A stretch of 12,904 nt of DNA from CAZVBR01 sp964625755 (GTDB lineage: Bacteria; Patescibacteriota; Minisyncoccia; Phycocordibacterales; XYD1-FULL-46-19): contig CAZVBR010000016.1 of assembly GCA_964625755.1 (NCBI GenBank), forward strand, positions 1-12,904. The letters are read 5' to 3'. Position 1 is the first letter of the stretch, and each line of letters opens with the position of its first letter. This document shows positions 1 through 7,511 of this stretch, piece after piece. A program made the position numbers and the translations under genes. The notes under the pieces were generated by a model, which was not told the DNA's origin, searched no databases, and saw only the letters and a list, made by a program, of their open reading frames with translations.

Positions 1-5
1 GATGT

Positions 6-127
6 CAAGGGAAACTGTAATTTCCCTTGTGGCGGAGAGCAGCCGAGCCCCTCAATAGGGGCTCGGGGCTCGGCGTTGAGAACCGAGGGGTTCTCAAAAT
101 AAAATACCTCGTCAGCTTGCTGCGAGG
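6..127. repeat. Cluster of four consecutive stem-loops in the leader region
   Basis: Four inverted repeats follow one another with only 9-13 nt between them. Stem 1 pairs 6-14 with 21-29 (9 bp, loop 15-20). Stem 2 pairs 43-51 with 58-66 (9 bp, GC-rich arm CCGAGCCCC). Stem 3 pairs 76-84 with 89-97 (9 bp, 4-nt loop). Stem 4 pairs 107-111 with 123-127, then 113-115 with 120-122 around a bulged T at 112. The four stems differ in sequence, so this is not a direct-repeat array. None is followed by a clear T-run on the + strand, so a simple intrinsic terminator is not evident. The cluster lies between whatever precedes the window and the gckA promoter, and stem 4 overlaps the putative -35 element. 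It could be a multi-hairpin 3' end of an upstream transcript, a structured RNA, or intergenic palindromic repeats. The stems are directly visible; the role is unknown. Confidence 0.75.
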
Positions 128-144
128 CAGTTTATAGTTATAAT
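117..144 (+). promoter_or_regulatory. Putative sigma-70-type promoter for glycerate kinase
   Basis: A perfect TATAAT lies at 139-144, with TTGCTG at 117-122 (3 of 6 matches to TTGACA) across a 16-base spacer. Transcription would start near 151 and leave a leader of about 60 nt before the ATG at 214. The -35 sits inside the downstream arm of stem-loop 4 (107-127). Confidence 0.55.
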
Positions 145-213
145 TAGTAAGTGAAGATACTCTGTTGGAGTCTGTGATCGTGGTCCTGTTAAAATAAAAA
201 TTTTACTAGAGGT

Positions 214-1542
214 ATGTTAAGGATAAAAAATCGACAAGAACTGGAACTAAACCGACTTCGAGGACTTGCTTTAGATCTGGCGGAGACTGCTTTGCGGTCG
301 ATAGATACCGCGGAAGTCATCAAAGAAAAGATCAAAAGCGTAAATAATTTGCTAGATATCTCGGGCCGGAGTGTTAAAATTTCTCCAGCCGGTAAATTGG
401 TGGTACTTGCGGTTGGGAAGTGCGCCTTAGAGGCCTCGGTGGCCCTGGAGGATGTTTTGGGTTCTAAGATCACAAAGGGTCTGGCTTATGACGTTAAACC
501 GGACGACCAGGGAAGGTTAAGGCAGATGAAATATTTGGCCGGGAATCATCCTTTTCCAACAGAACAAAATATTGAAAATTCTCGTGAGGTGGTCGAGTTA
601 CTGTCCGGCCTCTCGGAGGCCGATACGGTTTTAATGGTGATTTCCGGCGGAGCCTCAACTCTTCTGTGTTTACCGGCCGGGGAGTCAAGTTTTGTCTGGG
701 AAAAGGGGTCTTTTGCAGAATTTGAGACTGCTTTAATGAAGAAATTATTTTCTGTCGGAGCTGATATTGAAGAGATAAATACTATCAGGAAACACCTATC
801 ACTGGCCCGGGGTGGTAATTTGGCAAAGGTGGCTTTTCCGGCTCAGGTGATCGGTTTGATCCTTTCGGATGTTCCCGGGGGGCACCCGAAGATGGTAGCT
901 TCCGGCCCGACCTATAAAGATGATACCACTGTTAGAGAGGCGGATGAGATCTGTCGCCGATATGATCTTTATGATTCGATTGATTTTACGGCTAACTTTT
1001 TATTGGACACCCCCAAAGAGGATAAATATTTTGAGCAAGTTCACAATGAGGTCTTGGTTTCTAATCAGCAAGCATTGGAGGCGATGGTCGGTAAGGCAAA
1101 AAGTGTCGGCTGGTCGGCTGAGGTCGTGACATCTGTTCTTTCCGGTGAAGCCGGAAAGCAGGGGCGGAAAATAAGTCAAATGCTCAGGGGTGAGGTTGGC
1201 GGAAAAATATTTTTATATGGCGGGGAAACCACCGTAAATATTACCGGTCACGGTCAAGGGGGTAGAAATAGAGAGCTGGCTTTAGGGGCTTTAGAAGATT
1301 TACCAGAGGACGGTTTGATTTTGGCTTTAGCCAGTGACGGTCGAGATAACGGTGATCCGGCCGGGGCTTTGGTGGATGATCTGGTCCGGAAAGAGGCCGA
1401 GGTCAAAAAAATAAACTCAAAGGATTTTTTGGCTGATAATGATTCGGACGGGTTCTTTAGTCAGGTCGGAGGGCATATTTTCACCGGTCGGACGGGCTCG
1501 AATGTCGCGGACCTGGTCATCGCTTTAAAAGGGGAAATTTAA
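214..1542 (+). CDS. gckA: Glycerate 2-kinase, class II (DUF4147/MOFRL family)
   Basis: This enzyme phosphorylates D-glycerate with ATP to 2-phosphoglycerate in the cytosol. The 442-aa length fits the family. Residues of about 10-270 form the DUF4147 domain: VGKCA holds Lys69, aligned by eye with the catalytic Lys of characterised members, followed by GNHPFPTE, the glycine-rich ISGGASTLL and SDVPGGHP..ASGPT. The C-terminal MOFRL domain shows YGGETTV, GGRNREL (349-355, with the conserved Arg351), ASDGRDN and TGSNVADL, where the last is more often TGTNV. The ATG at 214 is the only reasonable start because an in-frame TAA lies at 190-192. AGAGG precedes it by a single base, an unusually short spacing, so ribosome binding there may be weak. 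The gene has its own promoter and stands 74 nt before ppsA. Its product is the substrate of the enolase encoded downstream. The family is confident; the 2-phospho product follows from the family. Confidence 0.93.
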   Translation: MLRIKNRQELELNRLRGLALDLAETALRSIDTAEVIKEKIKSVNNLLDISGRSVKISPAGKLVVLAVGKCALEASVALEDVLGSKITKGLAYDVKPDDQGRLRQMKYLAGNHPFPTEQNIENSREVVELLSGLSEADTVLMVISGGASTLLCLPAGESSFVWEKGSFAEFETALMKKLFSVGADIEEINTIRKHLSLARGGNLAKVAFPAQVIGLILSDVPGGHPKMVASGPTYKDDTTVREADEICRRYDLYDSIDFTANFLLDTPKEDKYFEQVHNEVLVSNQQALEAMVGKAKSVGWSAEVVTSVLSGEAGKQGRKISQMLRGEVGGKIFLYGGETTVNITGHGQGGRNRELALGALEDLPEDGLILALASDGRDNGDPAGALVDDLVRKEAEVKKINSKDFLADNDSDGFFSQVGGHIFTGRTGSNVADLVIALKGEI

Positions 1543-1566
1543 GTGTTTTGAGTTTTGTGTTATAAT
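1538..1566 (+). promoter_or_regulatory. Putative extended -10 promoter for the ppsA operon
   Basis: TGTTATAAT at 1558-1566 is a perfect extended -10 element (TGn plus TATAAT). Seventeen bases upstream lies a weak -35-like TTTAAG (1538-1543) that overlaps the gckA stop codon. A start near 1573 leaves about 45 nt of leader before the ATG at 1617. No terminator hairpin is visible between gckA and ppsA, so readthrough from gckA is also possible. Confidence 0.6.
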
Positions 1567-1616
1567 AAGAGCGTTGCAATAATTACTAAGATCTTTATAA
1601 AATAAGTAACATTTTT

Positions 1617-4061
1617 ATGGATTCATTTGATAAAAATCAGGCTCTAATTTTATGGTTGGACCAGGTTAATTTGGACGATGTGGCATTAGTCGGAGGCAAG
1701 AATGCTTCCTTGGGGGAGATGTATCAAAATTTGACCCCGATGGGGATAAAGGTGCCGAATGGTTTTGCTGTTACGGCGGCTGCTTACCGGGCGTTTATTG
1801 GCCATCATGATCTCGCTGAAAAGATCAAAGAGTTATTGGATGATCTCGATGTTGATAATGTAAGAGAGTTGGCAAAAGTAGGAGAAACTATCCGGAATAT
1901 GATCTTGGCCGAAGACCTACCGGAGGATCTGAGATCTGCGATAGGTGAAGCTTATTATCATCTTGGCTTGCAGTACGGAGAGAATCCGGATGTGGCCGTT
2001 AGATCATCGGCTACGGCTGAGGATCTTCCTGATGCTTCGTTTGCCGGACAGCAAGAGACCTATTTGAATATAAATGGAGTAGAGGCGTTAACTCAAGCCG
2101 TAAAAAGTTGTTTTGCCTCGTTGTTTACCAATAGAGCTATTTCTTACCGGGTTCATAAAGGTTTTTCTCATGAAGATGTAGCCCTGTCGGTGACAGTACA
2201 AAAGATGGTGCGGAGTGATCTGGCTTCGTCGGGGGTAGCTTTCTCTATAGATACCGAAAATGGTTTTCCTCATACCGTAGTTATAAACGGCTCATGGGGA
2301 TTAGGGGAAACCGTGGTTCAGGGTCAGGTAACCCCGGATGAATTCGTGGTATTCAAGCCAACTTTAAAAGAAGGTTATCACGCTATTTTGTCCAAAACAT
2401 TAGGCCGAAAGGAGGTTAAAATGATCTATGATAAGGCCAATGTTAAAACTAAAAAAACTGATAAGGCGGAAAGTAATAGTTGGTCCCTGTCGGATGATGA
2501 GATCTTGCAACTTGCCCATTGGGTGGTTGATATTGAAAATTATTTTTCGGCCAAGCGGCAACAACCGGTACCTATGGATGTCGAATGGGCCAAAGACGGT
2601 CAGTCCGGCGAATTGTTCATTGTTCAGGCTCGGCCGGAGACAGTTCATGCCAGCCGGGATCAGGATGTGATCAAAGAATATCAATTGAAAGAGTCCGGAG
2701 AAAAGTTGGTTACCGGAGTGGCGGTTGGAGGTAAGATCGCGACCGGTCCGATTCGAGTAATAAAAAATGCTTCTGAAATATCAAAATTCAAACCCGGCGA
2801 GATCTTGGTCACCGAGATGACCGATCCGGATTGGGAGCCGATCATGAAGATCGCCGGAGGGATAATAACAGATAAAGGCGGCCGAACCAGTCACGCAGCT
2901 ATAGTTTCAAGAGAACTTGGAACTTCGTGTATCGTTGGAACCGGGGATGCCACAACTGTCTTGGAGACTGGACAAGAGGTGACGATAGATTGTGCCAGTC
3001 AAGAAGAAGGAGCGGTTTATGCCGGTAAACTGGATTTTAGTGTTAAAGAGAGAAAATTGGGTGATTTTCCGAATATTGAAACCAATTTAATGCTCAATGT
3101 CGGTTCACCGGCCGAGGCTTTTCGTTGGCATTACTTACCGGTGTCCGGTGTTGGCTTGGGGCGACTGGAATTTATTATCAGTTCTTATATCAAAGTTCAT
3201 CCAAAAGCCCTTTTGAATTACGAGAATCTGGTCAACAGTAAAGTTCGAGAAGAAGCCCGGGTGGCAAAAAAAATAACCGACTTAACGGTGGAGCATGACA
3301 ATAAAATCGATCATTACATTAATGAGTTGGCCGAAGGGATCGCCAAGATAGCTGCTTCTGCGTGGCCGAACCCGGCTATTATCAGATTGTCGGATTTTAA
3401 AACCAATGAGTATCGCACCTTGATCGGTGGAGAACTGTATGAGCCGGAAGAAGAGAACCCGATGCTTGGTTGGCGGGGGGCTTCTCGGTATGTCCATCCT
3501 GATTTCAAGGAGGCTTTTGGACTGGAGTGCGCAGCTATTTTGAAGGTGAGAGATAAGATAGGTTTGTCAAACGTTATACCTATGGTGCCGTTTTGTCGGA
3601 CTCCGGAAGAGGGCCGGTCGGTAGTGGAGGTAATGGCCGAGCATGGCCTAGATCGGGAAAAGGATCCGAGTTTGAAAATATATGTAATGGCCGAAATTCC
3701 TTCCAATATATTTGAAGCGGATGAATTCTTGAATATTTTTGATGGCATGTCCATTGGTTCAAACGATCTTAATCAATTAGCCTTGGGTCTGGATCGTGAT
3801 TCGGGTTTGATCAGTTATATTGCCAATGAAAATAATCCAACACTCAAAGAGATGGTGAGCTGGGTGATAAAAACTTGTCGGGAAAGGGGTAAGTATATCG
3901 GTATTTGCGGCCAGGCTCCGTCCGATTACCCTGAATTTGCACAATTTTTGGTGTCCGAGGGGATCAATAGTATGTCTCTTAATCCGGACGCCGTGTTGCC
4001 TACTTTAGAGAGTCTGGCGGAATTAGAAGGAGACAATAATGAAAATATCGATCATGCATAA
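1617..4061 (+). CDS. ppsA: Phosphoenolpyruvate synthase (pyruvate, water dikinase)
   Basis: PEP synthase converts pyruvate, ATP and water to PEP, AMP and phosphate. In some organisms, such as Thermococcales, it also works in the glycolytic, ATP-forming direction. The protein is 814 aa, close to the 792 aa of E. coli PpsA. The N-terminal ATP-grasp/pyruvate-phosphate dikinase domain begins with GGKNASLGEM (26-35) and includes RSSATAEDLPDASFAGQQET. The swivelling phosphohistidine domain has GGRTSHAAIVSRELG with the catalytic His426. The C-terminal PEP/pyruvate TIM barrel has GVGLGRLEFI, LSDFKTNEY, ENPMLGWRGASRY, MAEIPSN, SIGSNDLNQLALGLDRDSG and GICGQAPSDYP with the acid/base Cys764. All key residues are present. 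The ribosome-binding site is poor, with only TAAG-like bases upstream. The 3' end overlaps the next gene by 23 nt. This is the first gene of a seven-gene run. Confidence 0.97.
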   Translation: MDSFDKNQALILWLDQVNLDDVALVGGKNASLGEMYQNLTPMGIKVPNGFAVTAAAYRAFIGHHDLAEKIKELLDDLDVDNVRELAKVGETIRNMILAEDLPEDLRSAIGEAYYHLGLQYGENPDVAVRSSATAEDLPDASFAGQQETYLNINGVEALTQAVKSCFASLFTNRAISYRVHKGFSHEDVALSVTVQKMVRSDLASSGVAFSIDTENGFPHTVVINGSWGLGETVVQGQVTPDEFVVFKPTLKEGYHAILSKTLGRKEVKMIYDKANVKTKKTDKAESNSWSLSDDEILQLAHWVVDIENYFSAKRQQPVPMDVEWAKDGQSGELFIVQARPETVHASRDQDVIKEYQLKESGEKLVTGVAVGGKIATGPIRVIKNASEISKFKPGEILVTEMTDPDWEPIMKIAGGIITDKGGRTSHAAIVSRELGTSCIVGTGDATTVLETGQEVTIDCASQEEGAVYAGKLDFSVKERKLGDFPNIETNLMLNVGSPAEAFRWHYLPVSGVGLGRLEFIISSYIKVHPKALLNYENLVNSKVREEARVAKKITDLTVEHDNKIDHYINELAEGIAKIAASAWPNPAIIRLSDFKTNEYRTLIGGELYEPEEENPMLGWRGASRYVHPDFKEAFGLECAAILKVRDKIGLSNVIPMVPFCRTPEEGRSVVEVMAEHGLDREKDPSLKIYVMAEIPSNIFEADEFLNIFDGMSIGSNDLNQLALGLDRDSGLISYIANENNPTLKEMVSWVIKTCRERGKYIGICGQAPSDYPEFAQFLVSEGINSMSLNPDAVLPTLESLAELEGDNNENIDHA
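4025..4033 (+). promoter_or_regulatory. Strong Shine-Dalgarno site for the dehydrogenase gene
   Basis: AGAAGGAGA lies inside the end of ppsA, with AAGGAG at 4027-4032 spaced 6 nt from the ATG at 4039. It decides in favour of that start over the in-frame ATG at 4054. It is the only strong Shine-Dalgarno motif in front of a gene in this window. Confidence 0.8.
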
Positions 4062-5076
4062 CATTGCTTTTTTTCAGGTTGCAGAATGGGAGAAAGACTA
4101 TCTGAAGGCCAATAACTTATTCGGCCAACTACCGGTGAAAGTCGATCTCGATGAAGATAAATTAACTCTCGATAAGCTAAGTGAATCGGTGCCATACGAG
4201 GCAGTATCGGTGTTCGTGGATTCGGAGATAACCGAGGAGGTTTTAGATAAAATGCCGGAATTGAAAATAATCGCCACCAGATCCACCGGTTATGACCATA
4301 TTGACCTGGAAGCTTGTCGGGCCAGAGGGGTGGCGGTGGCAAATGTGCCAACTTACGGGGAAAATACCGTCGCTGAATTTACATTCGGTTTGATTTTGAC
4401 CTTAACCAGGAAGATATACGACGCTTACAATCGAATTCGAGAAGATGGAGATTTTTCGCTGAATGGTTTAACGGGTATTGATTTAGCCGAAAAAAAATTG
4501 GGAGTAATAGGAACCGGTAAGATCGGTCAAAATGTGATCAAGATCGCGAATGGTTTCGGAATGGAAGTTTTGGCTACGGATATTGATCCGGACCATCAGT
4601 TGGCCGAGGGCTTGGGTTTTTCTTACGTTGACCTTGATGTTTTGCTTAAGGAAAGCGATATCATATCTTTGCATGTACCGTATACCGAGGATAATCATCA
4701 TTTGATAAATTCCGATACCTTAAATCAAATGAAACCGGAAGCTTTATTGATAAATACCGCTCGAGGTGGACTGGTTTCGACCCAAGATCTTCTAAGGGCC
4801 TTGAATGATAAAGTGATAGCCGGGGCTGCTTTAGATGTCTTGGAAGAGGAGGGAGTGGTGAAAGACGAGATATCTTTTTTGACTGGCTCCACTAATCCGT
4901 CTCAGCCTGACCTTAAGACCGTTTTGGCCAATCATTTACTGATCGACATGCCTCAGGTGATAATCACGCCTCATAGTGCCTTTAATACCCAAGAGGCTTT
5001 GATAAAGATCACCACTACCAGTGTAGATAATATAAAAAGTTTTTTAATTGGTGAACCAAAAAACCTAGTATCTTGA
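4039..5076 (+). CDS. ldhA: D-2-hydroxyacid dehydrogenase, probably D-lactate dehydrogenase
   Basis: This is an NAD-dependent D-isomer-specific 2-hydroxyacid dehydrogenase of 345 aa, which most likely reduces pyruvate to D-lactate in the cytosol. Visible motifs are TRSTGYDHID in the substrate domain, NVPTYGENTVAEF, and the nucleotide-binding GVIGTGKIGQ followed by the acidic LATDIDPD, which suggests NAD over NADP. The catalytic set is Arg242 (NTARGG), Glu269 (DVLEEEG) and His312 (ITPHSAFN). The stretch between the Glu and the His is long, as in D-lactate dehydrogenases, and PHSAFNTQEAL resembles that subgroup. Hydroxypyruvate or glyoxylate reductase is the main alternative, and such an enzyme would make glycerate for the upstream kinase. 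The start is set by a strong Shine-Dalgarno site. The gene overlaps ppsA by 23 nt and ends one base before eno, so it can recycle NADH next to PEP/pyruvate enzymes. The family is certain; the substrate is inferred. Confidence 0.88.
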   Translation: MKISIMHNIAFFQVAEWEKDYLKANNLFGQLPVKVDLDEDKLTLDKLSESVPYEAVSVFVDSEITEEVLDKMPELKIIATRSTGYDHIDLEACRARGVAVANVPTYGENTVAEFTFGLILTLTRKIYDAYNRIREDGDFSLNGLTGIDLAEKKLGVIGTGKIGQNVIKIANGFGMEVLATDIDPDHQLAEGLGFSYVDLDVLLKESDIISLHVPYTEDNHHLINSDTLNQMKPEALLINTARGGLVSTQDLLRALNDKVIAGAALDVLEEEGVVKDEISFLTGSTNPSQPDLKTVLANHLLIDMPQVIITPHSAFNTQEALIKITTTSVDNIKSFLIGEPKNLVS

Positions 5077-5077
5077 T

Positions 5078-6262
5078 ATGTCTAAGATCAATTCATTGCA
5101 AGCCAGACCTATTTTGGATTCTCGCGGTTTTTGGACTTTGGAAGTGATGTTGACGACCGAGCACGGGGTGGTGAGAACCGGAGTGCCGTCGGGGAAAAGT
5201 CGGGGTTCACAAGAGGCGGTGGTCAAACCGATTCCGGAAGCAGTTGAGGTAATAAATGAGATAATCGCGCCAAAATTACTCGGGTTTTCGGTTTTGGATC
5301 AATCAAGTCTGGATGATGACCTACTTTCTCTCGACGGAACAGAGAATAAAGAACATCTCGGCGGTAATTGTCTTTTGGGGGTGTCTCAGGCGGTATTGAA
5401 AGCCGGGGCTTTGGCTTCCGGGCAACCTCTTTGGTTGTATGTTAAAAATTTACTAATGGCCGATGGCCCGGAAAATACGCCGGAAATTCCAAGGCTATTA
5501 GTCAATATGATAAATGGCGGAGTTCATTCCGGTGGAGGCCCCGGTTTTCAGGAATATCTATTCATCCCGGAATCTGACGAGCTAGGGCAGTCTGTGACTG
5601 ATTCGGTTAATACCTATCACGAACTCGGGCGATTATTAAAGGATAACTATGGTCCGGGGTCAGTTAATCTCGGTGATGAAGGCGGGTTTGCGCCAGCGGG
5701 TCTTGATATTCTTTCGCCTTTTGAGTTGATCAGGCAAGCGGCCGGCGACAGATCATTTGGTTTAGGTGTGGATGCGGCCGGAAATGAATTACCAGAACCG
5801 GTGTCGGTCGAGTTTTATCTCCAAGCAGTTAAGAAGGAGTCTCTGTCAGTAATAGAGGATCCATTTTCAGAAGATGACATTGATAATTTTGTTCGATTGA
5901 ATAGATCTTTACCGGAAAATGCTTTTGTAGTGGGAGATGATATAACAGTTACTAGTGCTTCTCGTATCCAACAAGTTGCCTCTTTAGGTGCGATCGGGGG
6001 AGTGATAATCAAACCTAATCAGGTTGGAACTGTTACCGAAACTTTGGCGGCCGTAAAGTTGGCCAAAGATTTGGGTTTGAGGGTCATTGTTTCGCATCGC
6101 AGTGGGGAAACCGGTGATGATTTGATAGCTGATCTGGCCTGTGGTTTGGGGGTTTACGGCATTAAATTGGGAGCACCGGCTAGAGGGGAACGAGTGGCAA
6201 AATATAATCGATTATTGGAAATAGGGCAGGAGATGCTGATCACCGGACCGGGTAATAGATAA
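5078..6262 (+). CDS. eno: Enolase, short divergent form
   Basis: Enolase interconverts 2-phosphoglycerate and PEP. At 394 aa it is shorter than the usual 420-435. The N-terminal domain keeps ILDSRG but reads FWT where NPT is normal. The mobile loop is PSGKSRG in place of PSGASTG; the metal-binding Ser (Ser41) remains, flanked by Lys40 and Arg42. DGTENK, INGGVHSGG, FQEY, GDEGGFAP, the metal Asp in GVDAAGNE, VIEDPF, GDDITVT, IKPNQVG (catalytic Lys), SHRSGET and IKLGAPARGER are all present. The catalytic and metal ligands that I can align to E. coli enolase are therefore retained. Most of the missing length lies between GVDAAGNE and VIEDP and at the C-terminus. The ATG is one base after the dehydrogenase stop and no Shine-Dalgarno is visible, which suggests translational coupling. 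Its substrate is the product of the upstream glycerate kinase. A working enolase is likely. Confidence 0.93.
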   Translation: MSKINSLQARPILDSRGFWTLEVMLTTEHGVVRTGVPSGKSRGSQEAVVKPIPEAVEVINEIIAPKLLGFSVLDQSSLDDDLLSLDGTENKEHLGGNCLLGVSQAVLKAGALASGQPLWLYVKNLLMADGPENTPEIPRLLVNMINGGVHSGGGPGFQEYLFIPESDELGQSVTDSVNTYHELGRLLKDNYGPGSVNLGDEGGFAPAGLDILSPFELIRQAAGDRSFGLGVDAAGNELPEPVSVEFYLQAVKKESLSVIEDPFSEDDIDNFVRLNRSLPENAFVVGDDITVTSASRIQQVASLGAIGGVIIKPNQVGTVTETLAAVKLAKDLGLRVIVSHRSGETGDDLIADLACGLGVYGIKLGAPARGERVAKYNRLLEIGQEMLITGPGNR

Positions 6263-6292
6263 TAGTATTAAATAACGATTGTTGTAATAATA

Positions 6293-7510
6293 ATGACGAA
6301 GCCAAAGGTCTTAATGTTCGGATGGGAGTTTCCGCCACATATAAGCGGCGGGCTTGGGACCGCTTGTCAGGGGATAGTGAGAGCTATGACAGATCGTAAA
6401 GTGCCGGTCACTTTTGTTTTGCCTCGTAAGATGCCGGTTAGCGATGTCGGGGCTGAGTTCTTGTTCGCTGATGTTCCGTGGCTGGAAGTGGAGTATCTTG
6501 ATTCACTTTTGTATCCTTACATTACTCCTGAAAAATATCGTGATGAATCTTTGGTGGATGGCGGAGGTTACGGTCGGGATCTTCTGTCGGAAGTTAAACG
6601 TTATGGACAGATCGCCGGGCGTTTAAGTAAAAGAGTTGATTTTGATATCATTCACGCCCATGACTGGTTGACCTATCCGGCCGGTTGGGCGGCTCAGGCG
6701 GTAAGTGGCCGTCCGTTGGTGGCCCATGTTCATGCCACCGAGTATGACCGGACCGGTAATGGTTCGGTTAACCCGGATGTTTACGCCATTGAGCGTGAGG
6801 GGATGGAAAGAGCAGACGGAGTGATCGCCATTAGTAATATGACCAAAGATATTGTAACCAATAAATACAAGATCCCGGCCAGTAAAGTTCAGGTGGTTCA
6901 TAATGGTATTGAAGCGGAAAAATATGCTCGAGTGGAGCCTATGCTTGAGTCTCTTAAGGCTAAAGGGAATAAAGTTGTACTGTTCCTGGGGCGGATCACA
7001 CTTCAGAAAGGCCCGGATTATTTTTTGGAAGCCGCCAAGAAAGTACTGGAAGTTGAGCCGAATGTCTATTTCGTTATGGCCGGTTCCGGTGATATGCAGC
7101 AACAGTGCATTCGTCGGGCGGCGGAGTTCCAGATCGCTGATCGAGTGATATTTTCCGGTTTTGCTCGGGGGAAAGACGTCACCAGATTGTATCAAGCAGC
7201 TGATCTCTATGTCATGTCGAGCATTTCTGAACCTTTTGGGTTGATACCTCTGGAGGCGGCAGCTCAAGGGGTACCGGTTTTGGTATCAAATCAATCCGGG
7301 GTTTCCGAGGTATTTCATTCTTGCTTGAAAGCTGATTTTTGGGATATAGATGAGATGAGCAACAAGATAGTGTCAGCCTTAAGATATCCGACCCTTCATC
7401 AGACCTTATCGATCCGAGGCCAGCAAAGAGCCAGAAAATTGGATTGGCATCGATCGGTAAGAGGTTATCTTGATTATTATAATAATATTTTAAATGTTAA
7501 AATAGCATAA
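6293..7510 (+). CDS. GT4-type glycosyltransferase, probable glycogen/alpha-glucan synthase
   Basis: This is a GT-B-fold retaining glycosyltransferase of 405 aa. The N-terminal Rossmann domain starts with GWEFPPHISGGLGTAC (10-25), the glycine-rich loop typical of glycogen-synthase-like proteins, followed by IIHAHDWLTYPAGW and HATEYDR. The C-terminal domain has VVHNGIE, FLGRITLQKGPDYF, VMAGSGD and the EPFGLIPLE signature with Glu313 and Glu321 (E-x7-E), which binds the nucleotide sugar. There is no signal peptide or membrane segment, so it is cytosolic. The next gene begins one base after its stop, and two alpha-glucan hydrolases follow, so a role in extending an alpha-1,4-glucan from ADP- or UDP-glucose is the best reading. 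The donor and acceptor are not proven, and a trehalose-type or other sugar transferase remains possible. It follows enolase after a 30-nt gap with no terminator and no clear Shine-Dalgarno. Confidence 0.87.
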   Translation: MTKPKVLMFGWEFPPHISGGLGTACQGIVRAMTDRKVPVTFVLPRKMPVSDVGAEFLFADVPWLEVEYLDSLLYPYITPEKYRDESLVDGGGYGRDLLSEVKRYGQIAGRLSKRVDFDIIHAHDWLTYPAGWAAQAVSGRPLVAHVHATEYDRTGNGSVNPDVYAIEREGMERADGVIAISNMTKDIVTNKYKIPASKVQVVHNGIEAEKYARVEPMLESLKAKGNKVVLFLGRITLQKGPDYFLEAAKKVLEVEPNVYFVMAGSGDMQQQCIRRAAEFQIADRVIFSGFARGKDVTRLYQAADLYVMSSISEPFGLIPLEAAAQGVPVLVSNQSGVSEVFHSCLKADFWDIDEMSNKIVSALRYPTLHQTLSIRGQQRARKLDWHRSVRGYLDYYNNILNVKIA

Positions 7511-7511
7511 T

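Noticed and set aside
6..127. CRISPR array
   Set aside because: The four units are inverted repeats with different sequences; there is no shared direct repeat or regular spacer length.
3314..3754. 146-aa minus-strand reading frame inside ppsA
   Set aside because: The + strand encodes conserved PEP synthase motifs throughout; the antisense frame shows nothing recognisable.
5071..5080. Recoded TGA (Gly) as in Gracilibacteria/SR1
   Set aside because: The TGA after the dehydrogenase is followed one base later by the enolase start, and the TGA after GH15 sits at the expected family length, so both act as stops.
5078..6262. Frameshift or deletion making the enolase a pseudogene
   Set aside because: The frame is open from start to stop and all alignable catalytic and metal residues are present in order; the shortness is spread over loops and the C-terminus.
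6623..7267. 214-aa minus-strand reading frame
   Set aside because: It lies wholly opposite the well-supported glycosyltransferase gene, and its translation has no recognisable motif. It is a shadow of the coding frame.
7478..7483. TATAAT inside the end of the glycosyltransferase gene, a possible internal promoter for GH57
   Set aside because: It arises from Tyr-Asn codons in an AT-rich stretch, has no TG extension and no credible -35 box.
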